DNA of 64,000 bases from Cytophagales bacterium (lineage in GTDB: Bacteria > Bacteroidota > Bacteroidia > Cytophagales > Cyclobacteriaceae). The notes beneath the pieces were generated by a model, which was not told where the DNA came from, made no database searches, and saw nothing but the letters and a program-made list of their open reading frames with translations. The stretch covers positions 1,674,001 through 1,738,000 of the forward strand of contig JAWPMT010000004.1 in NCBI GenBank assembly GCA_033344775.1, read 5' to 3'. Positions 15,856 to 23,665 of this stretch are shown here, in pieces (within the stretch, counting starts at the first letter, position 1; each line of letters starts with the position of its first letter). Made by a program: the position numbers and the translations under genes.

Positions 15856-17493
15856 ATGTCACAACGAACAATCATTCACACATGTCTTACATGTTTCCTT
15901 TTCTCCATTCTTCTGATCAGTTGTAAAAGCTCCTTTGACAGTACAGAAGACTTAATGACTTATTATGAACTACGAGGTAGACGAAAAATAGGAAGTCCTT
16001 TCTCAGGTACCGTGCTCATTGCAAAAAATGATCAGGTCGTGTTTACAGGGGCTTACGGATTTAGCAACCGGTCATTGAAAAAGCCAAACACTTTGGACAC
16101 CAGGTTTCCTGTAGGTTCTGTCACCAAGCAATTTACCGCAATGCTGGTTATGCAAATGGTCGAGCAAGGCGATCTTGATTTAGATGACCCCATCGTCAAA
16201 CACTTACCCTATTTAGCAAGCACCTGGAGCGAACAAATCACCCTCCATCAGCTACTTTCCCATACGTCCGGGCTACCCCATTACGATGGGCTTCTGGGAG
16301 AAGTGATCAATAGGAATGCGTTTGCGAAGACAGCCTATACGCCCAAAGAATTGGCTGTACTCATTGATCAGGTCGAATTGGACTATCCCATCGATACCAA
16401 GTTTCACTACAGTAGTTTAGGCTATATGCTTCTGGGTGTCATTCTGGAGGAAGTAAGCGGTCAATCCTACAGTACGCTGCTGCAGCAGAACATCACTACT
16501 CCCCTGGGCCTAAAAAACACGGGGTTTGCTTCAAATGAATTTATCGCTGCAGAAACCGCAAGAGGTTATGCCTTTGTAGAAGATGAATCTTTCATGATGA
16601 TCTTCAATAAACTCGGTGGAGATTTTGAAAAAGTTCCCTTCAGGGATCAATCCAATAAATACAGTACGGGAGGCATTCATTCCACAGTAGAAGATCTTTG
16701 GGTCTGGTCAAAAGCCATCCGCAACAACATCTTGCTTTCTAAAGAATACACCGACCTTATGCTCACCCCGAATCAATCAGGATACTGCTACGGCTGGTTC
16801 CGGAATTGGGATGAATTAATTGAACGTAACAAAAATGTGAAAATGTACACGCACGGTGGAGCCCTGTTCGGTCATCGCGCTTCCATCAACCTTTTTGATG
16901 ATGGCACTACAATTATCTATTTAGCTAACACAAATCGAATTAAGGATCAGGAATTGACCCATCAACTTTACCTATCAACACATCACCTGAAAGACACCTT
17001 TGGCATCAAAGGATATCCGGACAGAAGTTCAATGAAACGATTCCATCGCGAGGGAGGTCTGACGGCACTCAAGCGATTTTTTCACGAATTATCCGAAAGA
17101 TCAGGATATGAGGTATTGCCTTCGGAAAACTCCATTGTGCATATCATGAGCATGTACTATGAAAATGGAGATGTCAAAATTGCTGACAGCCTGAAGCAGG
17201 CTTATTTTACTTACTATGAACCCACCGAAGGCTCAGTAAATGCATTAGGATATCAGCTACTGGAAGACCGTTGCAATATCGCATTGACATTCTTCAAAGA
17301 AAACACGGTTCGCTTTCCTGAATCACCTAATGTATGGGATAGCTATGGAGAAGGGCTCATGTCTTGCGGCGAAAAGGAAACAGCCATCGAATGTCACCAA
17401 CGGGCTGTTCAACTAGCTGAAAAAACAAAGGATCGGAATTTGGAGGTATTCCAGCAGAATTTGGATCGGGCCATTCAGCTTAGGGCGGAGTAA
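15856..17493 (+). CDS. Beta-lactamase-family serine hydrolase lipoprotein with TPR-like tail
   Basis: 545 residues. A signal segment (about 5-22) ends in the lipobox LISC (Cys23). The class C beta-lactamase/DD-peptidase domain (about 45-390) has the SxxK motif SVTK (88-91), the tyrosine motif YSS in FHYSSLGYMLLG and the HGG motif THGGALFGH. The C-terminal 120 residues are helical and TPR-like (NVWDSYGEGLMSCGEKETAIECHQRA repeats the usual pattern). Such proteins are usually esterases or peptidases at the cell envelope rather than resistance enzymes. It stands alone, with its own -7 box upstream. Confidence 0.92.
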   Translation: MSQRTIIHTCLTCFLFSILLISCKSSFDSTEDLMTYYELRGRRKIGSPFSGTVLIAKNDQVVFTGAYGFSNRSLKKPNTLDTRFPVGSVTKQFTAMLVMQMVEQGDLDLDDPIVKHLPYLASTWSEQITLHQLLSHTSGLPHYDGLLGEVINRNAFAKTAYTPKELAVLIDQVELDYPIDTKFHYSSLGYMLLGVILEEVSGQSYSTLLQQNITTPLGLKNTGFASNEFIAAETARGYAFVEDESFMMIFNKLGGDFEKVPFRDQSNKYSTGGIHSTVEDLWVWSKAIRNNILLSKEYTDLMLTPNQSGYCYGWFRNWDELIERNKNVKMYTHGGALFGHRASINLFDDGTTIIYLANTNRIKDQELTHQLYLSTHHLKDTFGIKGYPDRSSMKRFHREGGLTALKRFFHELSERSGYEVLPSENSIVHIMSMYYENGDVKIADSLKQAYFTYYEPTEGSVNALGYQLLEDRCNIALTFFKENTVRFPESPNVWDSYGEGLMSCGEKETAIECHQRAVQLAEKTKDRNLEVFQQNLDRAIQLRAE

Positions 17494-17586
17494 TAGGGTA
17501 ATCGAAATCAAAAATTTCACAATTCAATATTGAAGTAATTGAAACTTTTTCTCTTTTCGAATCCCTCACAATTTCTCGACAAAAGT

Positions 17587-17776
17587 CATAGCCGTCAACT
17601 TAAGGAAAACGACGTAAAACCTCCCGTCTTCGCGAGGGAATCGAAGCGATCTTTTACGGGAGTATAGGACTATAATCGTAAGATTGTTTCACTACGCCGG
17701 GTGGCCGGTGCCATCGCAATGACGATCTAAATTCATTTTCTTTTTAGCGGCTTATATCCTAAAGTTGACGGCTATG
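17587..17776. repeat. Nested palindromic element (20-bp terminal inverted repeats around a REP-like hairpin)
   Basis: Outer arms 17587-17606 (CATAGCCGTCAACTTAAGGA) and 17757-17776 are inverted repeats with 19 of 20 positions matching. Inside lies a 100-bp unit (17625-17724) that starts CGTCTTCGCGAGGG, ends CGCAATGACG, and folds on itself. The inner unit is related to the one at 43896-43983. No open frame is present, so it looks like a non-autonomous MITE/REP-type element. The flanking sequence between 17494 and 17934 shows nothing else. Confidence 0.75.
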
Positions 17777-17933
17777 CCTAAAAGTGGGAATCTTAGGCGT
17801 TTCCATTACTTTGAAATATTAATGTCATTACCATGGGCACAATTATTAAGCGACTTGATTATCGTGGATCAATCACCTATTTTACAATAACAAAACGAAG
17901 ACACGCTCGAAACGCACTTAAAACAATAATACT

Positions 17934-18257
17934 ATGATGAACACCATCCTTCTCATTCTCGAACATCTTTCGATTGGATCATCCACCACTGGCGAAATTT
18001 CAGGAACTGTCAATAGCCACAAGGATCATGCTTTGATGCCTGGAGTACACATCGAACTCTAACCGGACAAGCAGTTAATCAATGAAACATTCTCGGCTGT
18101 TGATGGCCAATTCACGTTTTCGGATGTCCCAGATGGTACTTACAACATCAGCTTCAAATTTGTAGGGAAAAAGAAAAAGAAGATCAATAACGTGACTGTT
18201 AAAGCCGATGAAAAAACCGATCTGGAGGTTATTTATCCGAAGGAGAAAAATAAATAA
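17934..18257 (+). pseudogene. Carboxypeptidase-regulatory-like domain protein, interrupted by a nonsense codon
   Basis: Reading from ATG 17934, the frame gives a short leader, then GEISGTVNSHKDHALMPGVHIEL, and stops at TAA 18060-18062. The same frame continues PDKQLINETFSAVDGQFTF, then SDVPDGTYNISFKFVG, and ends KEKNK-TAA at 18257. Joined, the two halves make one complete CarboxypepD_reg-like beta-sandwich of about 107 residues. A single base change (TTA or CTA to TAA) explains the break. The domain normally sits at the N-terminus of TonB-dependent receptors, so this short, leaderless version was perhaps already a fragment. A strong terminator follows directly. No in-frame restart is visible after the stop. 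Confidence 0.75.
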
Positions 18258-18285
18258 AAAAAGGTCACCTCAAAGTGACCTTTTT
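18258..18285. terminator. Bidirectional intrinsic terminator
   Basis: AAAAAGGTCAC, loop CTCAAA, GTGACCTTTTT. The stem is flanked by A and T runs, so it can stop transcription from the pseudogene (+) and from ssb (-), whose ends face each other here. Confidence 0.88.
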
Positions 18286-18310
18286 CCTTAGTTGTGTTTT
18301 AGGAGCAATC

Positions 18311-18655
18311 TTAAGCTTGAGCCGGTTTTTTATCCATCATCAGGAGTTCGCTGAGCACGATCTCGGTGACGTAACGCTTCTCACCTTCTTTTTCATAGGC
18401 TCGATTAACCAACTTACCCTGCAAAGCAATCTCACTCCCTTTGTGTAGGTAGTTCTCTACAAGATCACACTTCTTTCCCCAGACCACAATGTTGTGCCAT
18501 TGGGTGTCTGAAATGCGTTCGCCATGATTGTTGTAGTACGTCTCGTTTGTTGCGAGCGGGAAGGTGGCAACTGTTTTGCCTGAATCAAAAGTTTTTACTT
18601 GTGGATCGTTTCCTAATCTACCAATTAATTGTACGTGATTTTTTAAAGTGTTCAT
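18311..18655 (-). CDS. ssb: Short single-stranded DNA-binding protein
   Basis: 114 residues, an OB fold running from NHVQLIGRLGNDPQVK through HNIVVWGKKCDLVENYLHKG to RYVTEIVLSELLMM. It lacks the acidic disordered C-terminal tail (usually ending DDDIPF) that recruits partner proteins to the main cellular SSB, and ends DKKPAQA. It is therefore probably a secondary SSB, as found for DNA uptake or mobile-element functions, rather than the essential replication protein. The upstream region has 14-bp direct repeats with a spacing of two helical turns, suggesting regulation. Confidence 0.92.
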   Translation of the reverse strand: MNTLKNHVQLIGRLGNDPQVKTFDSGKTVATFPLATNETYYNNHGERISDTQWHNIVVWGKKCDLVENYLHKGSEIALQGKLVNRAYEKEGEKRYVTEIVLSELLMMDKKPAQA

Positions 18656-18736
18656 GTGTGTAATAGTTAAAATTGAACTTTGTTTTTGTGTCTGATCGGT
18701 AGATGATCAAATCGTTGAAGCAAAGTTGTATCAAGG

Positions 18737-18797
18737 TGCAAACGGGACTCGGTTTATAAACATTTGTAGTCGTTTGTTATCCGTTTGTAGTCGTTTG
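18737..18797. promoter_or_regulatory. Direct repeats upstream of ssb, candidate operator
   Basis: TTTGTAGTCGTTTG occurs twice (18763-18776 and 18784-18797), 21 bp apart start to start, that is on one face of the helix. An inverted related copy, TGCAAACGGGACT, lies at 18737-18749. The sites lie between the divergent genes ssb and the zinc-ribbon gene at 18898. Confidence 0.55.
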
Positions 18798-18897
18798 CAA
18801 TTGTTTTTATTGTTATTAATCAATTAGTTACATAGATTCGCTTTCTTCAAAAAAGCATAAAGAATTATCCGATTAAAACGACTAGCAACCTATCAAC

Positions 18898-19254
18898 ATG
18901 AGTGAAAGAGTCTGTGAAGAGTGTGGCCGACCGGTATTTGGAAGGGCTGATAAAAAGTTTTGTTCCGACGCCTGCCGTAATGCCTTCAACAACAAGCAAA
19001 ATTCAGATGCTGTCAATCTGGTAAGAAAGATCAACGGAACCTTAAGAAAGAACCGCCGGATACTTGCCGACATGAATCCTGAAGGCAAGAAGAAGACTCA
19101 TCGGGAAGAAATGCTCAAACGTGGATTTGACTTTCAATACTTCACGCATGTGTACAGCACCAAAGCGGGTGATGAGTATCATTTTTGTTATGAGCACGGC
19201 TATTTGGAATTGGACAATGGCTTCATTCTCCTCGTAAAAAGAGAAGAACGATAG
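18898..19254 (+). CDS. Small zinc-ribbon protein, function unknown
   Basis: 118 residues. The N-terminus is a zinc ribbon, CEECGRPVFGRADKKFCSDAC (6-26), with the CxxC...CxxxC pattern also seen in DUF2116-type ribbons. A basic helical middle (about 27-65, NLVRKINGTLRKNRRIL) is followed by a small domain (about 70-118) with FQYFTHVYSTKAGDEYHFCYEHGYLEL. The basic character fits nucleic-acid binding. It is divergent from ssb, sharing an intergenic region with direct repeats. ATTG (18809-18812), 20 bp before TAGATTCG (18833-18840), is a possible promoter. Confidence 0.8.
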   Translation: MSERVCEECGRPVFGRADKKFCSDACRNAFNNKQNSDAVNLVRKINGTLRKNRRILADMNPEGKKKTHREEMLKRGFDFQYFTHVYSTKAGDEYHFCYEHGYLELDNGFILLVKREER

Positions 19255-19276
19255 TCACTTTCTACAAAACAAACGG

Positions 19277-19284
19277 TACTTTTG
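19277..19284 (+). promoter_or_regulatory. Candidate -7 promoter element (TAnnTTTG)
   Basis: TACTTTTG matches TAnnTTTG and lies 26 bp before the ATG of the LacI-family gene. There is no clear -33 element. Confidence 0.45.
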
Positions 19285-19310
19285 GACATATCACTGAGCC
19301 CTAATCTGGT

Positions 19311-20342
19311 ATGAAAACCGGTCCTGTAACCTTAAAAGATATTGCAACTGAACTAGGCGTGTCCATGGGAACTGTCTCCCGTGCACTGAAAGACTATCCT
19401 GGAATCAGTGACAAAACGAAGAAGGCAGTCAAGGATCTGGCGAAGAAACTAAAGTATCGCCCTAACCCAATTGCGCTAAATCTTAAAAACCAAAGGACCA
19501 AGATCATTGGTGTGGTATGTCCCAAATTGTTCCATACGTTTTTCAGTGAAGTGGTCAGCGGGATCATGGACATGGCGGATCAACATGGATATACCGTCAT
19601 GGTTGTCCAGACCAACGAGTCGTACCGTAAAGAGGTAAAAGAAACGAAGGTGCTCCTACAAAGCCCGTTAGAAGGACTACTAATCTCTTCCACCTTTGAG
19701 ACGACCAATTACCGACACATCGAGCAGTTCCTGGATTACGGCATTCCCGTGGTTCAGTTCGACCGGATCTCTGATGCGATCCAGACGTCCAAGATCTCAG
19801 TTGACGATTACGAAGGAGCTTACAGCGCTACGCAACACCTGATTGATCAAGGCTGTAAAAACATTGCCCTCATCAGGGGAAAGATGATCCCACTCATAAA
19901 GCAGCGAGTAGAAGGTTTTAAAGATGCTTTGAAAGCCAACGGACTGAAATATCAGGACAGTCTGGTCATTGAAACGAAAACTTCCGACATAGAAGAAGGG
20001 ATTGAGCTGGCTTCCAAAGTACTGGAATTGAAGCCGAAAGTAGATGCGGTGTTTTCTCTCGCCGATGTTACAGCCCTCGGTTTGATTGAAGGTCTGAAAA
20101 AGCAAAACGTGAGCATTCCGGATGATATAGCGATTGTTGCGTTCAACGATTCCACCATGTCCCGATTGATCGAACCTTCACTCAGTGCCATCTCCCAACC
20201 GGCTTATGAGATGGGACAAAAAGCTTGTGATCGATTGCTCAATGAAATCGAGATTGTGAAAAACGATGATGAGCCCATCTACAATGAACAGACCCTGAAA
20301 ACGAAGCTAGTCGTAAGAAAGTCTTCTCTCAAGAAAAAGTAA
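19311..20342 (+). CDS. LacI-family transcriptional regulator
   Basis: 343 residues. The N-terminal HTH (TLKDIATELGVSMGTVSRAL, then YPGISDKT) and hinge helix (YRPNPIALNLK) are canonical. The periplasmic-binding-like effector domain (about 62-335) contains IIGVVCPKLFHTFFSEVV and GCKNIALIRG. The effector is probably a sugar, as for most relatives, but no sugar transporter or hydrolase gene lies next to it. Members of this group in Bacteroidetes act as repressors or activators of polysaccharide loci. The target could be elsewhere, or the gene itself. Confidence 0.95.
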   Translation: MKTGPVTLKDIATELGVSMGTVSRALKDYPGISDKTKKAVKDLAKKLKYRPNPIALNLKNQRTKIIGVVCPKLFHTFFSEVVSGIMDMADQHGYTVMVVQTNESYRKEVKETKVLLQSPLEGLLISSTFETTNYRHIEQFLDYGIPVVQFDRISDAIQTSKISVDDYEGAYSATQHLIDQGCKNIALIRGKMIPLIKQRVEGFKDALKANGLKYQDSLVIETKTSDIEEGIELASKVLELKPKVDAVFSLADVTALGLIEGLKKQNVSIPDDIAIVAFNDSTMSRLIEPSLSAISQPAYEMGQKACDRLLNEIEIVKNDDEPIYNEQTLKTKLVVRKSSLKKK

Positions 20343-20350
20343 GCTCAGTT

Positions 20351-21067
20351 TTATTGCTCAGCCTTATTCAACTTCCAGTCGTACTCTGCATAAACAATAG
20401 GTGTTCCTTCCGCAATGGGGCTATCCCGAAAATCGTTGATCCAGGCAATCAGTGATTTGTTTGCGGCAAAATCGGCACGGTACCAGTCCATTACTTTAAA
20501 AAGCGACAACTGCCCATTGCTGGAATCAACATAATCCTCGAAATTCAGGATGACCCGCGCACGCGCATCCAATTGTTTGTCTAATTGCTCCGGCACAAAG
20601 GCCTGGTTGTACAACAAGGGGCAACTTTGAGCGCCACAAACCAGGGCGAAATGATATCTTGGATCTTTTTCTATCTCAAATAAGCCCTTGAATTCCAATT
20701 CATCAAGGGTCATATAGTTTCCTGCAACAAGGAATTTCCTTCCTTTAAAAAAACCGTGTATATCCATCACCGACTGAATACCAGGATAGTTTTCAACGAT
20801 TTGATAGATGGTTAACAGGTTGTAAGCATTGATGTAAAATGCTGCTTTGAAGTCATCTGATTGTCTGTTGAGTGATTGCTCACCTATCCGTTTGACCAGC
20901 AACTCAATCAAATCCCGATTGTACTGGATCTGATCGTACTTTACCTTCCCGAGATGAACATACAGACTGTAGAATGTATTAAAGTCCTTGAAGATTCCTT
21001 CTTGCGCTTTCAGTGGTTGACAAAGGAATAACGAACCAAGGACTATCATAGATAGATAGGTTTTCAT
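20351..21067 (-). CDS. Secreted DUF547 domain protein
   Basis: 238 residues with a signal peptide (1-21, cleavage after PLKA). The DUF547 signature is present: FYINAYNLLTIYQIVENYPGI, then HFALVCGAQSCPLL with Cys residues, and LSLFKVMDWYRADF. The fold has been compared to transglutaminase-like cysteine enzymes, but a reaction is not established. It is convergent with the LacI gene (8-bp gap) and 121 bp downstream of the permease gene on the same strand. Function unknown; location periplasm or outside. Confidence 0.9.
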   Translation of the reverse strand: MKTYLSMIVLGSLFLCQPLKAQEGIFKDFNTFYSLYVHLGKVKYDQIQYNRDLIELLVKRIGEQSLNRQSDDFKAAFYINAYNLLTIYQIVENYPGIQSVMDIHGFFKGRKFLVAGNYMTLDELEFKGLFEIEKDPRYHFALVCGAQSCPLLYNQAFVPEQLDKQLDARARVILNFEDYVDSSNGQLSLFKVMDWYRADFAANKSLIAWINDFRDSPIAEGTPIVYAEYDWKLNKAEQ

Positions 21068-21188
21068 GGTGGCAGTGTTAAAAATTCCTTTCCAAACTGG
21101 CTCAAGAATGGAAACCCAATCTATGATATTACTTCTTGTGTGTCAACTGTTTAGCAGTGAATAGGAATAATTGTTAAGGTAAAGACAC

Positions 21189-23654
21189 TTACTCGTACCT
21201 CAATGAATTAACCGGATTAAGTTTGATGAACTTTAACATTCTTGACAAAATCGTCACCATGGCAATGACCACTACCACCGTCAAGGGGACCCAAAACAAC
21301 CACGAGCCCAGGTCAATTTGAAAGTGATATTGCTGCAACCAATCAGACAGAAAATACCAGGCCGCAGGCATCGCAATCGCATAGGCAATACCAATCACAA
21401 TGAAGTAGCTTTTAGACAATAACAAAATCAGATGAGTAAGCTCTGCACCCAGTACTTTTCGAATGCCTATCTCCTTCGTTCGCTGCTGTAAGGTGAAAGA
21501 TGTCAATCCAAATAAGCCCAAACAAGCAATGAGAATGGCCAATAAGGAGAAAGTTCCGAATATGCGTCCGAAGCGTTCATCTGAGGCATATTGCCGATTG
21601 AATGATTGGTCCAAAAAGAAATAATCAATCTGGTTGTTGGTGAACACTTCAGCCCACTCGGACTCCACGATGTTAACCAACCTATTGAATTCTGACACGC
21701 GTTGATCATCACTCATAGCATTCGCAATGTCAAATTTGACAAAGTAGAATTCAGTCCAGGAACTCAAAATATAGGCGATAGGGTCGTAATCAAAATGCAA
21801 GGAATTATGATGATGATTCTCAACGATTCCTCTTACCTGAAGTGGTGCGTAAAACCCTTCCAATTCTACTCCAACAGCATCTTCGGGTTTTTCAAAACCC
21901 AATATTTCTGTCATTTTCTCATTGATCCAAACATCTCCCTTGGTCCATGGATCATCACCTTCCCGGATTTGCCTGCCAGCCACCACTTCCAATTCGAAGA
22001 AATCCAAAAATTCCTTACCCATTGAAACAAGGCTTACTTGCTGCGAATCTTCCGTATCTGCATTCTTGAGACGAATTCCAGTCCCCCAACTTATCGGTTC
22101 TCCGGGAATTTCACCAGCATTAGTGATCGATGCGATACCTGTTTGCTGAGTCAACGCGGTTTTAAAAGCATTATAACTTACGACATCCTGGCGATCATTG
22201 CTATTAATGTCTCCTGGGGGCGACTTGAGTACCATTATATCATTGATGTTGATCCCAAGGTCCGCTGATTTCATGAATGAAACCTGTTTATATACCGTTA
22301 TCGTAGCTGCAATCAGCAGGAAAGTCACGGTAAATTGTATGGCCACCAAAATGCTTCTTAAGCCAAATCCTCCAACTTTTTGTTTACGCTTATTGCCCAC
22401 CAAAATATTGGTCATATTGAACGTGCGTAGCATAATAGCCGGATAAAGGCCGATGATTACCGATCCAACGATGACCAACACAAAAAGGAGTAGCGTTACT
22501 TCCATATTTTGGAAGAAGCTGAATTTGACTCCTGTCAGCTGACTGGTAAATGGCGAAGTGAGCTGTGCCAATGTCAGAGCAACAATGAAGGAAATCAAAT
22601 TCAGGAATACTGCCTCTGTTGTGAATAATGCCGTGATCTGACGAGTTCTGGAACCTAATACTTTTCGGATACCCACTTCCTTCAAGCGATCAATGGTCTT
22701 CACCAGAGATAAATTCAGGTAGTTGATCCAGGCAATGAAAAGAATGATAAAAGCAATGGTCGCAAGCGCGATGATCAATCGGTAATCCATGGACTCTTTA
22801 AAGTCGCTCGAAGCTTCCGAGAATAAATGGATTTCTTCAATCGGAATTACCTGAAAAGTGATATCGTAACCATACTGCTGCAGGCGTTCTTTTGCATGGG
22901 TTTCAAAAAGCGAATTGATATGAGACAAAACAACTTCCTGATCCTCCAGACTCTGAAGTTTCAAATAGCTGTGTACATTCCCTGAAGTCCAGCTTTCAGG
23001 TTGTAAGCCATAGGATTCCAAAGTGGGAAAGGAAAACAAGACATTAAAATCAAAGTGCGTATTAGCAGGAAGGTCTTTCATGATCCCTACCACTTCATAA
23101 GAAAAGCTCCCTACATTACCAGAAATGTCAATCTTAGCTCCAATTGCACCTTCAAAATCACTGAAGTATTTACGAGCCGAAGATTCATTCAGGACAATCT
23201 TATTCGGTTGATCAAATTTCTCAGCATTCCCGGCCAAAAATTCAATTTGAAACAAATCGAAAGCTTCTTTATCGGCGGCATAAAGTTCGGGTTGTTCAAA
23301 AGTCAAAACATCGCCATTCCCCTTGTAAGTGATGGAATTATTTTGATAATCAATACTTCGAAACCTTACCCGTGACTCAACTTCCGGCAGATCAAGCATG
23401 GTCTGTTCAATGGTCATCGGAGACGTGTATGCACTCACCCCCAGATCTTGACCATTTCTGGAAACCACTCGTTCGATCTTGACAATCCGATCAGAATCAG
23501 CGTAGTGTTTATCAAACTGAAGATGGAAATAAACAAACTGGGCAATTACAATACAGGCAGCCATGCCCATTGCTAGTCCGAAAATATTGATCAGCGAAAA
23601 GGTCTGGTTCTTGCGAACTTGTCGTAGTATGGTCAGGAAATAATTCTTCAACAT
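21189..23654 (-). CDS. ABC transporter permease, MacB/FtsX type (second of pair)
   Basis: 821 residues. Order: N-terminal transmembrane helix (about 20-42, NIFGLAMGMAACIVIAQFV), MacB-like periplasmic domain (about 50-270), FtsX domain 1 (three helices, about 285-410), second N-type helix near 430, second periplasmic domain (about 455-680) and FtsX domain 2 (about 690-810, ending LNPVNSLRYE). The GIRKVLG motif after each FtsX block (VGIRKVLGS, IGIRKVLGA) is typical. No ATPase gene is adjacent, which is usual for this double-length Bacteroidetes group. It follows the first permease by 11 bp, so it lies in the same sigma-54-driven transcript. Confidence 0.92.
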   Translation of the reverse strand: MLKNYFLTILRQVRKNQTFSLINIFGLAMGMAACIVIAQFVYFHLQFDKHYADSDRIVKIERVVSRNGQDLGVSAYTSPMTIEQTMLDLPEVESRVRFRSIDYQNNSITYKGNGDVLTFEQPELYAADKEAFDLFQIEFLAGNAEKFDQPNKIVLNESSARKYFSDFEGAIGAKIDISGNVGSFSYEVVGIMKDLPANTHFDFNVLFSFPTLESYGLQPESWTSGNVHSYLKLQSLEDQEVVLSHINSLFETHAKERLQQYGYDITFQVIPIEEIHLFSEASSDFKESMDYRLIIALATIAFIILFIAWINYLNLSLVKTIDRLKEVGIRKVLGSRTRQITALFTTEAVFLNLISFIVALTLAQLTSPFTSQLTGVKFSFFQNMEVTLLLFVLVIVGSVIIGLYPAIMLRTFNMTNILVGNKRKQKVGGFGLRSILVAIQFTVTFLLIAATITVYKQVSFMKSADLGININDIMVLKSPPGDINSNDRQDVVSYNAFKTALTQQTGIASITNAGEIPGEPISWGTGIRLKNADTEDSQQVSLVSMGKEFLDFFELEVVAGRQIREGDDPWTKGDVWINEKMTEILGFEKPEDAVGVELEGFYAPLQVRGIVENHHHNSLHFDYDPIAYILSSWTEFYFVKFDIANAMSDDQRVSEFNRLVNIVESEWAEVFTNNQIDYFFLDQSFNRQYASDERFGRIFGTFSLLAILIACLGLFGLTSFTLQQRTKEIGIRKVLGAELTHLILLLSKSYFIVIGIAYAIAMPAAWYFLSDWLQQYHFQIDLGSWLFWVPLTVVVVIAMVTILSRMLKFIKLNPVNSLRYE

Positions 23655-23665
23655 GGTCCTTTAGA

